From Frankia sp. R82 (GTDB taxonomy: Bacteria; Actinomycetota; Actinomycetes; Frankiales; Frankiaceae): a stretch of 64,000 nt of DNA. The translations under genes and the position numbers were made by a program. Below the pieces are notes generated by a model that saw nothing but the letters and a program-made list of their open reading frames with translations, was not told the DNA's origin and did no database searches. The stretch covers positions 18,138 to 82,137 of the forward strand of contig NZ_JAMQQG010000045.1 of assembly GCF_023716925.1 (NCBI RefSeq). Direction: 5' to 3'. Below, piece by piece: positions 24,946-33,398 of the stretch. The number at the start of each line of letters is the position of its first letter. The first letter of the stretch is position 1.

Positions 24946-26358
24946 TTACACCGTCTCCGTCGGGGGCTGGCCGGTTTCGAGGGCCAGGCGGGAGGATCGG
25001 ATCTGCTCGCCGAGCTCGTGGACGGCGGGCACGTGGGACCATTGGGTGTCCATCTGCCGCCACATCTCCCCGGCCCGTTGGATCACATCTCGGGTCGGGC
25101 GGCCATCGAGCACCGTCAGGGCGTGCTGTATCGCCTCGACGGCTCCTTCGGGTTCCGGACGCGGCCGGCGCAGGTGGGCGAGGGCGAGGGCGTTGTACTT
25201 TCCGGCGATCTGCACGAAGTGGTCGGGTCCGGATGCCTGTTCCAGTGCCAGACCGGTCCGGGCATATCCCTCGGCCTGGTCGCCTCGCCCTGTGTGGGCG
25301 AGGGAGATCGCGAGGAAGGTGTGGGCGAAGGCCGCGTTGCCGGGGTTGGGGCCTGGGAGCAGGGGTCCGTCCCAGACGTGGTCCTGCATGTCGGCGAGGG
25401 CCTGGGCGACATCGTCTGGGCGGGCGATGGCGGCGGCGCGGGCCTGGCAGCCGGCGAGGATCGGCCGGGTGAAGGGGTGGGCGCCGTCGCGGGCCTGCGC
25501 GGCGATGTCGGCTGCCTCGCCGTAGGCACCGGTGAAGTAGGCGACGCTGGACTGGATCGCGGCGATCGACCCCTGGAGCAGCAGGACGTCGGACCGGCGT
25601 CCGCTGTGCAGGGGCAGGAGGTCGGCCGCTTCGCTGGCGTGGCGCTGTGCCAGGCGCAGCATCTTGCGGGCGGTCCTGTCGTCCCCAAGGTCGAACGAGG
25701 TCAGGCCCAGATAGAAGGCCTGCCAGCCCACGACCTGGGTGAGCCGGGTGCGCACGGTCAGGGAGACACGTCGGTCGAGGGCTGTTTCTGTGGCGTGCCA
25801 GGCGGGGGCGAGGGCTGCGAGTTTGGCCGCGTGCGGGGTGGTCCTGTAGTTCACCGCGAAGTCGCGGACCGCGGCCTCCGCGTCGTCGAGATTGCCGGGG
25901 TCGGGGTCGGCGGTGGTGATGCGCTGGGCGACGTCGTCGGCGAGCGCGCCGAGGGCGAGCGCGCCGGCTGTTCGGAAGGTCTGTCGTCGGTCCGCCGGAC
26001 TCACCTCCGTCACCATCGTCTCGGTACCCACTGTGAGCGCCGGTAGTAGGTGGCGTCCAGCCTTCGGTGGGACCGTGCTGTTCGAGGCGGGCAGGACAGC
26101 GCCGATGGCCTGCGCTTTTCGTTCCAGGTCAGCCCGTTCACGGAGCTGGGCGATCTGTTCCCCGGCTCCGAGGACGACGACGAGAGCCGCGGTGAGGTCG
26201 GGTGACGGTACGCCTCGGCCGTTGACGGCTCGGGAAACCTGCTGGCGCGGGAAACCGGTTCTTTCCGCGATCTTCGTGTTGTTCGTGCCTGCGTGCAGGA
26301 TGAGCCGTTTCAGGAGGGTGCTGAGTTCGCGGAGTGCTCCGGTGGGCTCCGTTGCCAT
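24946..26358 (-). CDS. HTH-TPR regulator
   Basis: The 470-aa protein carries an N-terminal helix-turn-helix (LRELSTLLKRLILHAG..NTKIAERTGFPRQQVSRAVNG), a linker, and about 330 residues of TPR-like helices (AADLLPLHSGRRSDVLLLQGSIAAIQSSVAYFTGAYGEAADIA, in parts; HTFLAISLAHTGRGDQAEGYARTG). The architecture is typical of large actinobacterial XRE-TPR regulators. GGAGGAGACGG gives a strong ribosome binding site for ATG 26358. Three phased GTGCGC repeats lie 60-90 bp upstream of the start and may be its operator. Confidence 0.82.
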   Translation of the reverse strand: MATEPTGALRELSTLLKRLILHAGTNNTKIAERTGFPRQQVSRAVNGRGVPSPDLTAALVVVLGAGEQIAQLRERADLERKAQAIGAVLPASNSTVPPKAGRHLLPALTVGTETMVTEVSPADRRQTFRTAGALALGALADDVAQRITTADPDPGNLDDAEAAVRDFAVNYRTTPHAAKLAALAPAWHATETALDRRVSLTVRTRLTQVVGWQAFYLGLTSFDLGDDRTARKMLRLAQRHASEAADLLPLHSGRRSDVLLLQGSIAAIQSSVAYFTGAYGEAADIAAQARDGAHPFTRPILAGCQARAAAIARPDDVAQALADMQDHVWDGPLLPGPNPGNAAFAHTFLAISLAHTGRGDQAEGYARTGLALEQASGPDHFVQIAGKYNALALAHLRRPRPEPEGAVEAIQHALTVLDGRPTRDVIQRAGEMWRQMDTQWSHVPAVHELGEQIRSSRLALETGQPPTETV

Positions 26359-26412
26359 GGACCGTCTCCTCCTCATCCGCGGGACGTCGGCTCGGTGCGC
26401 CGCCGGTTTGGT

Positions 26413-26444
26413 CCGGGTGCGCACCCGGTGCGCATCCAGTGCGC
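26413..26444. promoter_or_regulatory. Three helically phased GTGCGC repeats with a 16-bp palindrome
   Basis: GTGCGC occurs at 26417, 26428 and 26439, exactly 11 bp apart. CCGGGTGCGCACCCGG at 26413-26428 is a perfect palindrome. The array lies in the region between the divergent HTH-TPR gene (start 26358) and the small gene at 26544, a normal place for an autoregulatory operator. Confidence 0.5.
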
Positions 26445-26543
26445 GTGCGCCGAATGCGTTCACTCTGTGCGCGGGATGGACCTCAGTGTGTCATAGCTCT
26501 ACCAGCACGTATGCACGTGCACTGGACATCGAGGGGAGTATTC

Positions 26544-26768
26544 ATGGCGGATTCGTCGGGCCCGGTCGGGCAGGACAACCCGGATCGGGTAGACCCGCCG
26601 CCTCTCCCGGTGCGGGTGCCGCGACAGGCCCTCGAACAGGTACGGCGTAGACACATGCCGGGCCAGAGCCGTGAGCGCCCCATCCACGCCGGTGGGGTGC
26701 TGGCATCGGGGCGTAGCGAGCCGGCCGGCTCTGAGGCCGACGACGGCCGGGGCGGTCGCGCAGGCTGA
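26544..26768 (+). CDS. Small unknown protein, 74 aa
   Basis: The frame MADSSGPVGQDNPDRVDPPP begins behind GAGGGGAG at good distance. It is hydrophilic and Arg/Pro/Gly-rich (VRVPRQALEQVRRRHMPGQSR) with no known domain. It may be a small DNA- or protein-binding factor, or not expressed. It precedes the 216-aa gene in the same direction. Confidence 0.45.
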   Translation: MADSSGPVGQDNPDRVDPPPLPVRVPRQALEQVRRRHMPGQSRERPIHAGGVLASGRSEPAGSEADDGRGGRAG

Positions 26769-26932
26769 CCGTGCCCAGGGGCGGGGCGTTCCGACGGCCA
26801 GTTTCCGCCCGGCCTTCATGTTTGCTCACCTGCGGAGGACACCGTTTTTCGTCGGTGCGGCTCGTACGCCTGCTGCAGGCGAAGGCTTCCTTTCCGTTTT
26901 TCTTTCTTGACGTCCGATGATCGGAGTTTTAT

Positions 26933-27583
26933 ATGCCGCCGTTTTTCGAAGCAGCTCCCTACCGGGCGGGGCTGTTGGACCTGGAGTTGCACAGTCTCGC
27001 GCCGGAGTCGGTCGCTGACCGGGCGTTGTTCTATCACCGGGAGCTCAGTCTGGATCTGGACGATCTTCGTGCGTTGCTGGACCTTCAGGCCGACTACCGC
27101 AGGAAGCTGCGCCGGGGTCGGATCGAGTTCGCGCTGGCCGGACACCAGGTGCGCCCGACGGCCCAGCCGTTCCCGCCGCCGTCGGAGGCCGCCGCGCATC
27201 TGAAGACACGGGCCGCGCTGTTCTTCCAGGAGGAGGACCGGGTCCCGACGTACATCGAGCTTGTGCGGATGGCGCTGGGCGAGGACCGCTGGAACCAGCT
27301 GGTCGGCCTGTACGTGGAGGACACGCGGCGGGAGTTGGAGCTGCTGGCGCCCGTGATCGCGGCGGCCGTCGCCCCCGCGTTCACCCTGCACAGCAGCGAC
27401 GGCGAGATCGTCGACCCGAACGGTGATCCGCCGGAGCAGGAAGGCGGCGAGTCCCTCCTGGCGGGGAGCAGGGGGGAACTGGCCCCGGCTGGCGAGGACG
27501 AACTGGACGGCGCCGAGGGCGAGCCGCAGGGCGTCGGGGCGCGTGGCGGTCCGACCGAGCGTGAATGGGTCCCGCGCGGGTGA
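26933..27583 (+). CDS. Unknown 216-aa protein, first gene of the cargo operon
   Basis: Not recognised. Residues 1-75 are helical and acidic (YRAGLLDLELHSLAPESVADRALFYHREL..DDLRALLDLQADYRRKL), residues 95-130 include FFQEEDRVPTYIELVRMALGEDRWNQLV, and the last 70 residues are a disordered Gly/Glu tail. No membrane segment. It precedes the DUF574 methyltransferase by 96 bp and may be in the same transcript. Confidence 0.6.
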   Translation: MPPFFEAAPYRAGLLDLELHSLAPESVADRALFYHRELSLDLDDLRALLDLQADYRRKLRRGRIEFALAGHQVRPTAQPFPPPSEAAAHLKTRAALFFQEEDRVPTYIELVRMALGEDRWNQLVGLYVEDTRRELELLAPVIAAAVAPAFTLHSSDGEIVDPNGDPPEQEGGESLLAGSRGELAPAGEDELDGAEGEPQGVGARGGPTEREWVPRG

Positions 27584-27679
27584 TGTTCTGACCGTTTCTT
27601 CCCGGCAGCGTGGCCTGTCCACGGCGGTGGTGTCGCCGTGAACAGGCCACGCCTCTGACGTCGACGTGGTGAAGGGAAT

Positions 27680-28480
27680 ATGAGTAATCCGGTCCGGGAC
27701 CTTGACGTCGGGCAGCCGCACGCCGCCCGCATGTATGACTACTTTCTGGGCGGGAAGGAGCATTTCCCTGCGGACCGTGAGGCCGCCGAGAAGGTCCTCG
27801 ATGCCGCGCCGAGTGTGCCGGTGATGGCCCGGGAGAACCGGGCTTTCATGATCCGCGCGGCCCGTTTCCTCGCGGCCGAGGCAGGAATCCGGCAGTTCCT
27901 CGACATCGGTACCGGGCTGCCGACCTCGCCGAACCTGCACGAGGTCGTGCAGACCATCGCCCCCGAGGCCCGTGTCGTCTATGCCGATAATGATCCGCTG
28001 GTCCTGGTCCATGCCCGTGCGTTGCTGACCAGCACACCGGCGGGTCGTACCGCCTATCTCGACGCGGACCTGCGGCACCCGCTGTCGGTCCTGGTCTCCG
28101 ACGAGGTCCGCGACACCCTCGACCTACGCCAGCCCGTCGCGCTGTCCCTCATCGCGATCCTGCACTTTTTGACCGACGCGGACGACCCGTACGCCATCGT
28201 GGCGCATCTGATGAACGAGCTGCCCGCCGGCAGCGCGCTCATGCTCAGCCACCTCACCGCCGACCACAGCCCAGCCGCCGACCAGGTCGCCACGCTCTAC
28301 CGGGAGCAGGGCATTCCCACAGTGGCACGCTCCCACGACGAGGTCACCCGGTTCTTCACCGGACTGCACCTGATCGACCCCGGCGTGACCACGGTGCATC
28401 GCTGGCGACCCGACACCCCCGACGTGTCGAGGACAGACGCGGAAGTGAGTGTCTACGGCGCCGTGGCACGCAAAGCATGA
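27680..28480 (+). CDS. SAM-dependent methyltransferase, DUF574/Methyltransf_19, intact
   Basis: The 266-aa protein is a complete DUF574 methyltransferase: QPHAARMYDYFLGGKEHFPADR, ARENRAFMIRAARFL, the SAM site FLDIGTGLPTSPNLHEV, VVYADNDPLVLVHARALL, LPAGSALMLSHLTAD and VHRWRPDTPD. It aligns along its whole length with the host gene that the element interrupts, crossing the split site at NDP-LVL. Substrate unknown. GAAGGGAATATG supplies the start. Its end overlaps the PHP gene start by four bases. Confidence 0.92.
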   Translation: MSNPVRDLDVGQPHAARMYDYFLGGKEHFPADREAAEKVLDAAPSVPVMARENRAFMIRAARFLAAEAGIRQFLDIGTGLPTSPNLHEVVQTIAPEARVVYADNDPLVLVHARALLTSTPAGRTAYLDADLRHPLSVLVSDEVRDTLDLRQPVALSLIAILHFLTDADDPYAIVAHLMNELPAGSALMLSHLTADHSPAADQVATLYREQGIPTVARSHDEVTRFFTGLHLIDPGVTTVHRWRPDTPDVSRTDAEVSVYGAVARKA

Positions 28481-29361
28481 CCACAACCGCCGGTATTGAT
28501 CTTCATGTGCATTCGTGTCGGTCGATCGGAAGCGCGTTTCCCGGCGAGCTGGCCGTGGAGGCGGCGGCGGCGGGCCTGCATGTGATTTCCCTGACCGATC
28601 ACAACACGCTCGACGGTGTTGCGGAGGCGGAGAAAGCGCTGCCCGTGGGTCTGACGCTGTTGCCGGGGGTGGAGGTGTCCTGCGCGGTGGACCTGGGCGT
28701 GCACCGTGTCCCGCTGTCGCTGTTGGCCTATCTGTGTAACCCGCGCGACCGGACCCTGCTGGGCATCCTGGGCGACACCTGTGACGAGCAGGAGCGCCAG
28801 GTCCGCAAACTCCTCCGTGATCTACAGAACGGGGGCCACCCGCTGACCTGGGAAGACGTGGCGACCCAGGCTGGGCATCGCCGCCCCGGCATCCCTGACG
28901 TCGCCGGGGCACTGGTCGCCGCAGGACTGGCGGGCACTCTCGCGGAGGCGCTCAGCCCCGCCTGGCTGGGTGGCCAGTATCCGCCCCAACGCCGTCGGCT
29001 CCCCTCGGCCCGCCAGGCTCTGAGTGCGATCCGCGGGGCGGGCGGGGTGCCTGTGCTTGCGTATGCGCGCTGGCCCGGCCGGCTGACCCTCACCGCCGAC
29101 GACATCACGGCCCTGCACGACGACGGTCTGGCCGGCCTTGAGGTCGACCACCCCACACATCACCAGGACGATCGTCGGGAGCTGCGGGTGATCGCCCGTC
29201 ACCTCGGTCTGATCGTCACTGGGGGTAGTGGTCATCACGGGGCCGGCGGCCCTGTGCTCGGCGCGGAGACGACCGCCCCCGCCGCCTACGCCCAGATCGT
29301 CCAGGCCGGTCACGGGACGATGCCGATCATCGGCACGGCGGTCGGGACGCACCGTGATTGA
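28477..29361 (+). CDS. PHP-domain metal-dependent phosphoesterase
   Basis: The 294-aa protein has the PHP signature DLHVHSCRS (residues 8-16), LTDHNTLDGV (39-48) and GVEVSC (64-69), with later His/Asp clusters GHHGAGG near the end supplying remaining metal ligands. The layout resembles the PHP enzymes that cleave phosphates from nucleotides or short RNAs (YciV-like). It is coupled to the methyltransferase (ATGA overlap) and its own stop overlaps the following PHP-like fragment. The biological substrate is unknown. Confidence 0.83.
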   Translation: MTTTAGIDLHVHSCRSIGSAFPGELAVEAAAAGLHVISLTDHNTLDGVAEAEKALPVGLTLLPGVEVSCAVDLGVHRVPLSLLAYLCNPRDRTLLGILGDTCDEQERQVRKLLRDLQNGGHPLTWEDVATQAGHRRPGIPDVAGALVAAGLAGTLAEALSPAWLGGQYPPQRRRLPSARQALSAIRGAGGVPVLAYARWPGRLTLTADDITALHDDGLAGLEVDHPTHHQDDRRELRVIARHLGLIVTGGSGHHGAGGPVLGAETTAPAAYAQIVQAGHGTMPIIGTAVGTHRD

Positions 29362-29515
29362 CCTGCATGTCGAGTTGTCGCTGTCAGGCCGAGGCGCGTT
29401 CCCAGAGGTGCTGATGGGACGGGCCGCGCGCGCCGGGGCAAGGACGGTCGCGTTGGCCGACCGCAGGAGCGCCCTCTCCCTGTTCGGGCTTGTCCGCCGG
29501 GCGGTGGGTGGATGA
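29354..29515 (+). pseudogene. Truncated, degenerate second PHP N-terminus
   Basis: From GTG 29354 the frame gives IDLHVELSLSGRGAFPEVL and RTVALADRRSAL, clearly parallel to DLHVHS..., and LTDHNTL of the gene upstream. The second His of HxH is Glu and the later His is Arg, so metal ligands are lost. It stops after 53 residues. It overlaps the intact PHP stop. Either a decayed tandem duplicate or a short regulatory relic. Confidence 0.6.
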
Positions 29516-29573
29516 GCCCCGCCAGACCACAGCGGTGGCAACGCGCCGAATACCTGGCGACGATCAGCAGCCT

Positions 29574-29619
29574 GCGGTGGACACCGACCGTGGGCACGCC
29601 CACGGTCGGTGTCCACCGC
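29574..29619. terminator. Perfect 21-bp stem-loop between PHP remnant and ROK gene
   Basis: GCGGTGGACACCGACCGTGGG (29574-29594) and its exact complement (29599-29619) flank a 4-nt loop CACG. It is the longest perfect hairpin I found in the element. It may terminate the methyltransferase-PHP transcript, protect mRNA, or bind a protein. No T tract follows. Confidence 0.6.
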
Positions 29620-29774
29620 GCAGCACGCCTTCGCACAGCGGACACAGCTGGCTGGGGCGCTCGCTGCCTGGTACAGCACGGCACTGCGACGAACACGGCC
29701 ATGATCGCCCCGGTCGCTAGACACATCACCGTCGCGCTGATCGTCGCGTACTCGCAGAGTCCGACGATGTCCAC

Positions 29775-30737
29775 ATGACGGCCTTGGCGGGCGTGACTGT
29801 CCGCGTAGGCGAGACCGATCGGGTGCGCGTGTACGCGGTCTCCATCGGAACCGGCCAGGTCGCCCACGCCCTCGTCGATACCGCCACCGATCCGATGGTC
29901 CAGATGTTGCGCCCCCGGCTCATTCCCCGCTCCGCGCGAAAGGTGCCCGCTTTCTACCGGGAACAGGTGCTCGCCCTGCTCGCCGAGATCGCCACCACCG
30001 ACCTCGACGCCGTCGCGATCGTGACCGCCCAACCCGCTGCGCCCTGGCACGACCACGTCACCCGCCAGGTTCCTGGGCTCCCGGTCACTGTGACCCATCC
30101 CGGGCTGGCCGCAACCTGGGCCGAGTACCACCGACGCGGCCGGACCGGCACCCTCGCACACGTCACGGTCAGCGCCACGGTCCACGCCGGCATCGTCCTG
30201 AACGGGCAGCTGCATCCGAACACCTTCGGGCACATCCCCATCGACCCCGACAGCCCCCGGCGATGCGGCACCTGCGCGACCCCGGGCTGTGTCACCGCGC
30301 TGGCAGCGGCCCCAGCGGTCCTACGCCGCTACCGGGAGCTGCGTACCACCGCCTCGCGAATCCGGCGCACCAGCGCCTCGCCGCAACCCGGATCAATCAT
30401 GCTCGTCGATCTTGCCCAGGCGGCGGCCCGCGGAGACGACGCGGCAAGGCAAGCGATGCAAGAGGCAGGCCACTGGCTCGGCATCGGCCTGGCCACCGTG
30501 GCGAACCTGATCGGACCTGACGTGATCACGATCGGTGGTGCGCTGCCCGCGATCACGGCTCGCCGCGCCGACGCGGGCGGCTACCTCGCCGCCATCGAAC
30601 GCGCCGCCCATAGCCACGCAACGCCCGCCGACGCCACCCCCATGGTGATCAATTCTGCCCCGGACGGCGCCGAACGCAGCTTGTTCGGCGCGGCGCTGCT
30701 CGCCGTGCCGCGTGGACCCCAGGGGTCTCCTGGCTGA
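29775..30737 (+). CDS. ROK-family-like protein
   Basis: The 320-aa protein has the ROK C-terminal features: GHIPIDPDSPRRCGTCATPGC, an altered version of the CxCGxxGC zinc motif where the Glu expected afterwards is Thr, and AGHWLGIGLATVANLIGPDVITIGG. The N-terminal half has VSIGTGQVAHAL and TGTLAHVTVSATVHAG, loosely the ATP-binding halves. ROK proteins are sugar kinases or repressors. Lack of an HTH favours a kinase-like or derived binding role; activity is uncertain because of the altered motifs. Confidence 0.75.
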   Translation: MTALAGVTVRVGETDRVRVYAVSIGTGQVAHALVDTATDPMVQMLRPRLIPRSARKVPAFYREQVLALLAEIATTDLDAVAIVTAQPAAPWHDHVTRQVPGLPVTVTHPGLAATWAEYHRRGRTGTLAHVTVSATVHAGIVLNGQLHPNTFGHIPIDPDSPRRCGTCATPGCVTALAAAPAVLRRYRELRTTASRIRRTSASPQPGSIMLVDLAQAAARGDDAARQAMQEAGHWLGIGLATVANLIGPDVITIGGALPAITARRADAGGYLAAIERAAHSHATPADATPMVINSAPDGAERSLFGAALLAVPRGPQGSPG

Positions 30738-31197
30738 CCCGACCCGCGTAGCCGGCGCTCGACTCCTCCCGCGGCTGCGGCGGCTGCACGCCGACCTGGC
30801 CGCAGGCTGGCCAGGAAGCTCCGCGACGGCTGATCTGGGTGAGGCCCTTCTCCTCGGTCCGACCCTCGACGAGTAGTCCCATCGCGTGCGTCGATGGTGG
30901 GCCTTGAACACCCGACGGGCACGGAGGTTCGGCGGGCGAGGGCCCTGTGGTGTCGCGCTCTGGGTGCGCAGACGCCAGCATTTCCCGTCCGCCAGCAGAG
31001 AATGCTCCTTTTGAGTCATCCGCTAGTTCTGGTTGGACTAGCGACGATATAGCTATAAAGGGCCAATTTTTGCTGGATTGTCGTTCTCACTTCCGAGTTG
31101 GTACGGCCCACTGGCCTGTCGGCGAGGTACGCATGGAGGGGAACGGTCCGGGTTGCAGGGGTGACGGACCGGCGCCGGACGCTGCGAGGTGGGTGCT
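30738..31197. promoter_or_regulatory. Intergenic region with inverted repeat upstream of the lipoprotein operon
   Basis: No gene supported. CGCTAGT (31021-31027) and ACTAGCG (31037-31043) form a perfect repeat with a 9-nt spacer, followed by TATAGCTATA (31048-31057), the most AT-rich point of the stretch. This looks like an operator/promoter for the exported-protein genes at 31198. GAGGTGGG just before 31198 is the ribosome binding site. Confidence 0.45.
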
Positions 31198-31812
31198 GTG
31201 GCTACTCGTTCGGACCTGCGCGCTCGCTGCCGGCCGGCGTGGTGGGCGACGGCCGGCGTGCTGCTGGCCGTCGCGGTGATGGTGGGTGCGTGCAGCTCGG
31301 ATCATGGCTCCGAGCCGGAACCCGCCGTGAGCTCGACCCCATCTATGACACGGGGCGCCTCGGTGTCGCCGTCGGTGTCGTCGTCGCCGACGTCGCCGGC
31401 TGATCTTGCTGGGCGGCGGGCGGTGGCCGCCTATGTCGGGTTGTGGCAGGCGATGGCGCAGGCCAGCCACACGTCGAACTGGAGGTCACCCGAGCTGGTG
31501 CGCTACGCCTCCGGGTCGGCGTTGCAGGTCGCCTCTGGGAGCCTGTACGCCGACCATTACAACGGGCTGGTGTCGCGTGGGGCGCCGGTGCTGCATCCGA
31601 AGGTCACTTCGGTCAGTCCGGCTGCGGCGCCGACGATGGTGATGGTGTTCGACTGCGCCGACAGTACGAACTGGCTTCAGTACCACACCAACGGCACGCT
31701 GGTCGATGACGAGCCGGGTGGCCGGCGGGCAGTCACCTCCGAGGTTCGCCTGCACCAGGACGGGTCGTGGAAAGTGACTCGCTTCGCCGTCGAGGCTCTC
31801 GGGTCATGCTGA
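31198..31812 (+). CDS. Putative lipoprotein of the element
   Basis: The 204-aa protein has a basic N-terminus, a hydrophobic stretch (AWWATAGVLLAVAVMV) and lipobox VGAC followed by SSDHG, then a Ser/Pro/Thr linker. The mature domain (about 75-200) includes AAYVGLWQAMAQASHTSNW and VMVFDCADSTNWLQYHTNG..GGRRAVTSEVRLHQDGSWKV, an NTF2-like pattern common in conjugation-associated and Mce-associated exported proteins. It was started at GTG 31198; GTG 31189 is possible. It overlaps the next gene. Confidence 0.7.
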   Translation: MATRSDLRARCRPAWWATAGVLLAVAVMVGACSSDHGSEPEPAVSSTPSMTRGASVSPSVSSSPTSPADLAGRRAVAAYVGLWQAMAQASHTSNWRSPELVRYASGSALQVASGSLYADHYNGLVSRGAPVLHPKVTSVSPAAAPTMVMVFDCADSTNWLQYHTNGTLVDDEPGGRRAVTSEVRLHQDGSWKVTRFAVEALGSC

Positions 31813-32843
31813 GGGTCCGGCGCGCGGCGACGGTGACCGCGATGCTGTTCCTGCTGGCCGCCGCAGGTGCCTCCCCGGCCTTCGCCCGCGACCCGTATGC
31901 GTTCACCGACTGCGACCAGAATCCGCATCCAGGCTGTGAACTCGCTGCCGGACAGAACGCCAGCCCCCCGCCCCCACCCGGCGAGGCTGCCCGCCCAGCG
32001 CCACAGGGCGGCAGGTCACACGGCGGTGCGGCCAGCGGCGGTGCGGTGCGCCCGCCCGGTGACACCTCGCTCGACCCGTCGGAACTCGCCACATGCTCGT
32101 ACACCCGCAGCGACTTCCAGCCCGACGGCGATCCGATCCAGCCGGTGGTGTTTCGCCCCGCCCCGCGTGCGGGCGGACTCCGCGTGGTGGCCGCAGTCGA
32201 CCGGCCGCGGCTGCTGCGGGTGCTGCCTGTCGCAACCGGCCCGGACGGGCAGGCGGGAGCCTGGTATGTCTACCAGTGCCACAACGACGGGTGGCGCGAC
32301 GCGCTCTACCGGCCCCCGGTCTGGATCGCGGACGGGCAGGCCGCTCCGGCGGCTGCCGTTCCCGATCCGGGGGCCCTCGCTGAACAGGCCCGCAACCAGC
32401 TCCGCCTCCAAGGCCCGAAGATCGCACTGAGTCCGACCGGCCGGCAGCTCATCCGCCTGCCGACGTGGATGTGGCTCGACCCCGCCGGTTGGCAGCCCGT
32501 CTCCGCCACGGCCGCTGCCGGCGGCGTGTCGGTGACCGCCGTCGCCACCCCCACCGAGGCCGTCTGGACGATGGGCGACGGCACCCAGGTCCGCTGCGCC
32601 GGCCCCGGCACCCCCTACCCACCCACCAGCGACCCGAAGGCAGCCTCACCGGACTGCGGCTACACCTACCAGACCGACTCCGACGACCAGCCCGGCGGCG
32701 TGTTCCCCGTGACCGCCACCGTCACCTGGAACGTCACCTGGACCGGCGCCGGCCAGACCGGCATGTTCAACGGCCTCACCACCGTCTCCACCATCCAGGT
32801 CACCGTCATCTCCGTCCCCGCACTGACCACCGGCGGCGGCTGA
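31806..32843 (+). CDS. Secreted protein of the element with C-terminal beta (PKD-like) region
   Basis: The 345-aa protein begins with a signal peptide (MLRVRRAATVTAMLFLLAAAGASPAFA, cut in pieces here as MLFLLAAAGASPAFA). A disordered Pro/Gly segment follows, then YVYQCHNDGWRDALYRPPVWI and a C-terminal domain containing IRLPTWMWLD and TMGDGTQVRCAGPGTPY...CGYTY, which reads as a PKD-like beta-sandwich. It overlaps the lipoprotein stop (ATGCTGA). Pairs of this type are found on actinobacterial mobile elements; the role in transfer or surface attachment is inferred. Confidence 0.7.
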   Translation: MLRVRRAATVTAMLFLLAAAGASPAFARDPYAFTDCDQNPHPGCELAAGQNASPPPPPGEAARPAPQGGRSHGGAASGGAVRPPGDTSLDPSELATCSYTRSDFQPDGDPIQPVVFRPAPRAGGLRVVAAVDRPRLLRVLPVATGPDGQAGAWYVYQCHNDGWRDALYRPPVWIADGQAAPAAAVPDPGALAEQARNQLRLQGPKIALSPTGRQLIRLPTWMWLDPAGWQPVSATAAAGGVSVTAVATPTEAVWTMGDGTQVRCAGPGTPYPPTSDPKAASPDCGYTYQTDSDDQPGGVFPVTATVTWNVTWTGAGQTGMFNGLTTVSTIQVTVISVPALTTGGG

Positions 32844-32895
32844 CCACACGACCACCCGCACACGACTCCATCGAGCCAGCGCAAAGGCCCAGGCC

Positions 32896-32915
32896 CCAGG
32901 GTGCGGCCACCCTGG
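32896..32915 (+). terminator. Hairpin after the exported-protein operon
   Basis: CCAGGGTG-CGGC-CACCCTGG forms a perfect 8-bp stem with a 4-nt loop about 50 bp past the stop codon at 32843. Confidence 0.5.
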
Positions 32916-33398
32916 CTTGCCGCCTGAAGCCCTTGTCCGGAGAGAAGGTGGCGGATCAAACGCTTTCTGGATCGGTCGACAACCCTTGGCTGCCGGCCTT
33001 CGCAGGTGACGATCGTCGATGCGGACTGAGTACGAACCCGCCAGAAGGCACCAGACTAGACAGAGCCTCCTTTTCCTGGTGACCTCCGTCACATTTTACC
33101 GTCTATTTTGCGGTGAAATGGCCGAAAGGTCTGTTTTTCCGTGACCCGCCCGTCCGCTTACCTACCGGAGTACCCATCCGCCTACCTGTTTATTGGGCGG
33201 GTCCGAGGTGGCGCATCGGTGCAGCTCAGCCAGCGTCCGACGCCCACCCAAGCGAACCAAGAATCATGCTCCTATTGGCATCGTATCTAAGCGTGGGAGC
33301 CGGCGGGGACTGTCGACGGAATGCATCCTCTTGGCGGCAACGGATAGTCCGGTTAGCGTTTGTTTGCCGAATTATCTCCGCCTGCCCTGTGAGGTGCT
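32916..33398. promoter_or_regulatory. Gene-free stretch near the right end of the element
   Basis: No gene supported. AT-richer patches are visible, including the nearly perfect repeat TTTTACCG (33094-33101) / CGGTGAAA (33111-33118). It could hold the promoter for the gene at 33399. In the excised circle a promoter reading rightward here would also serve the integrase operon. Confidence 0.3.
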
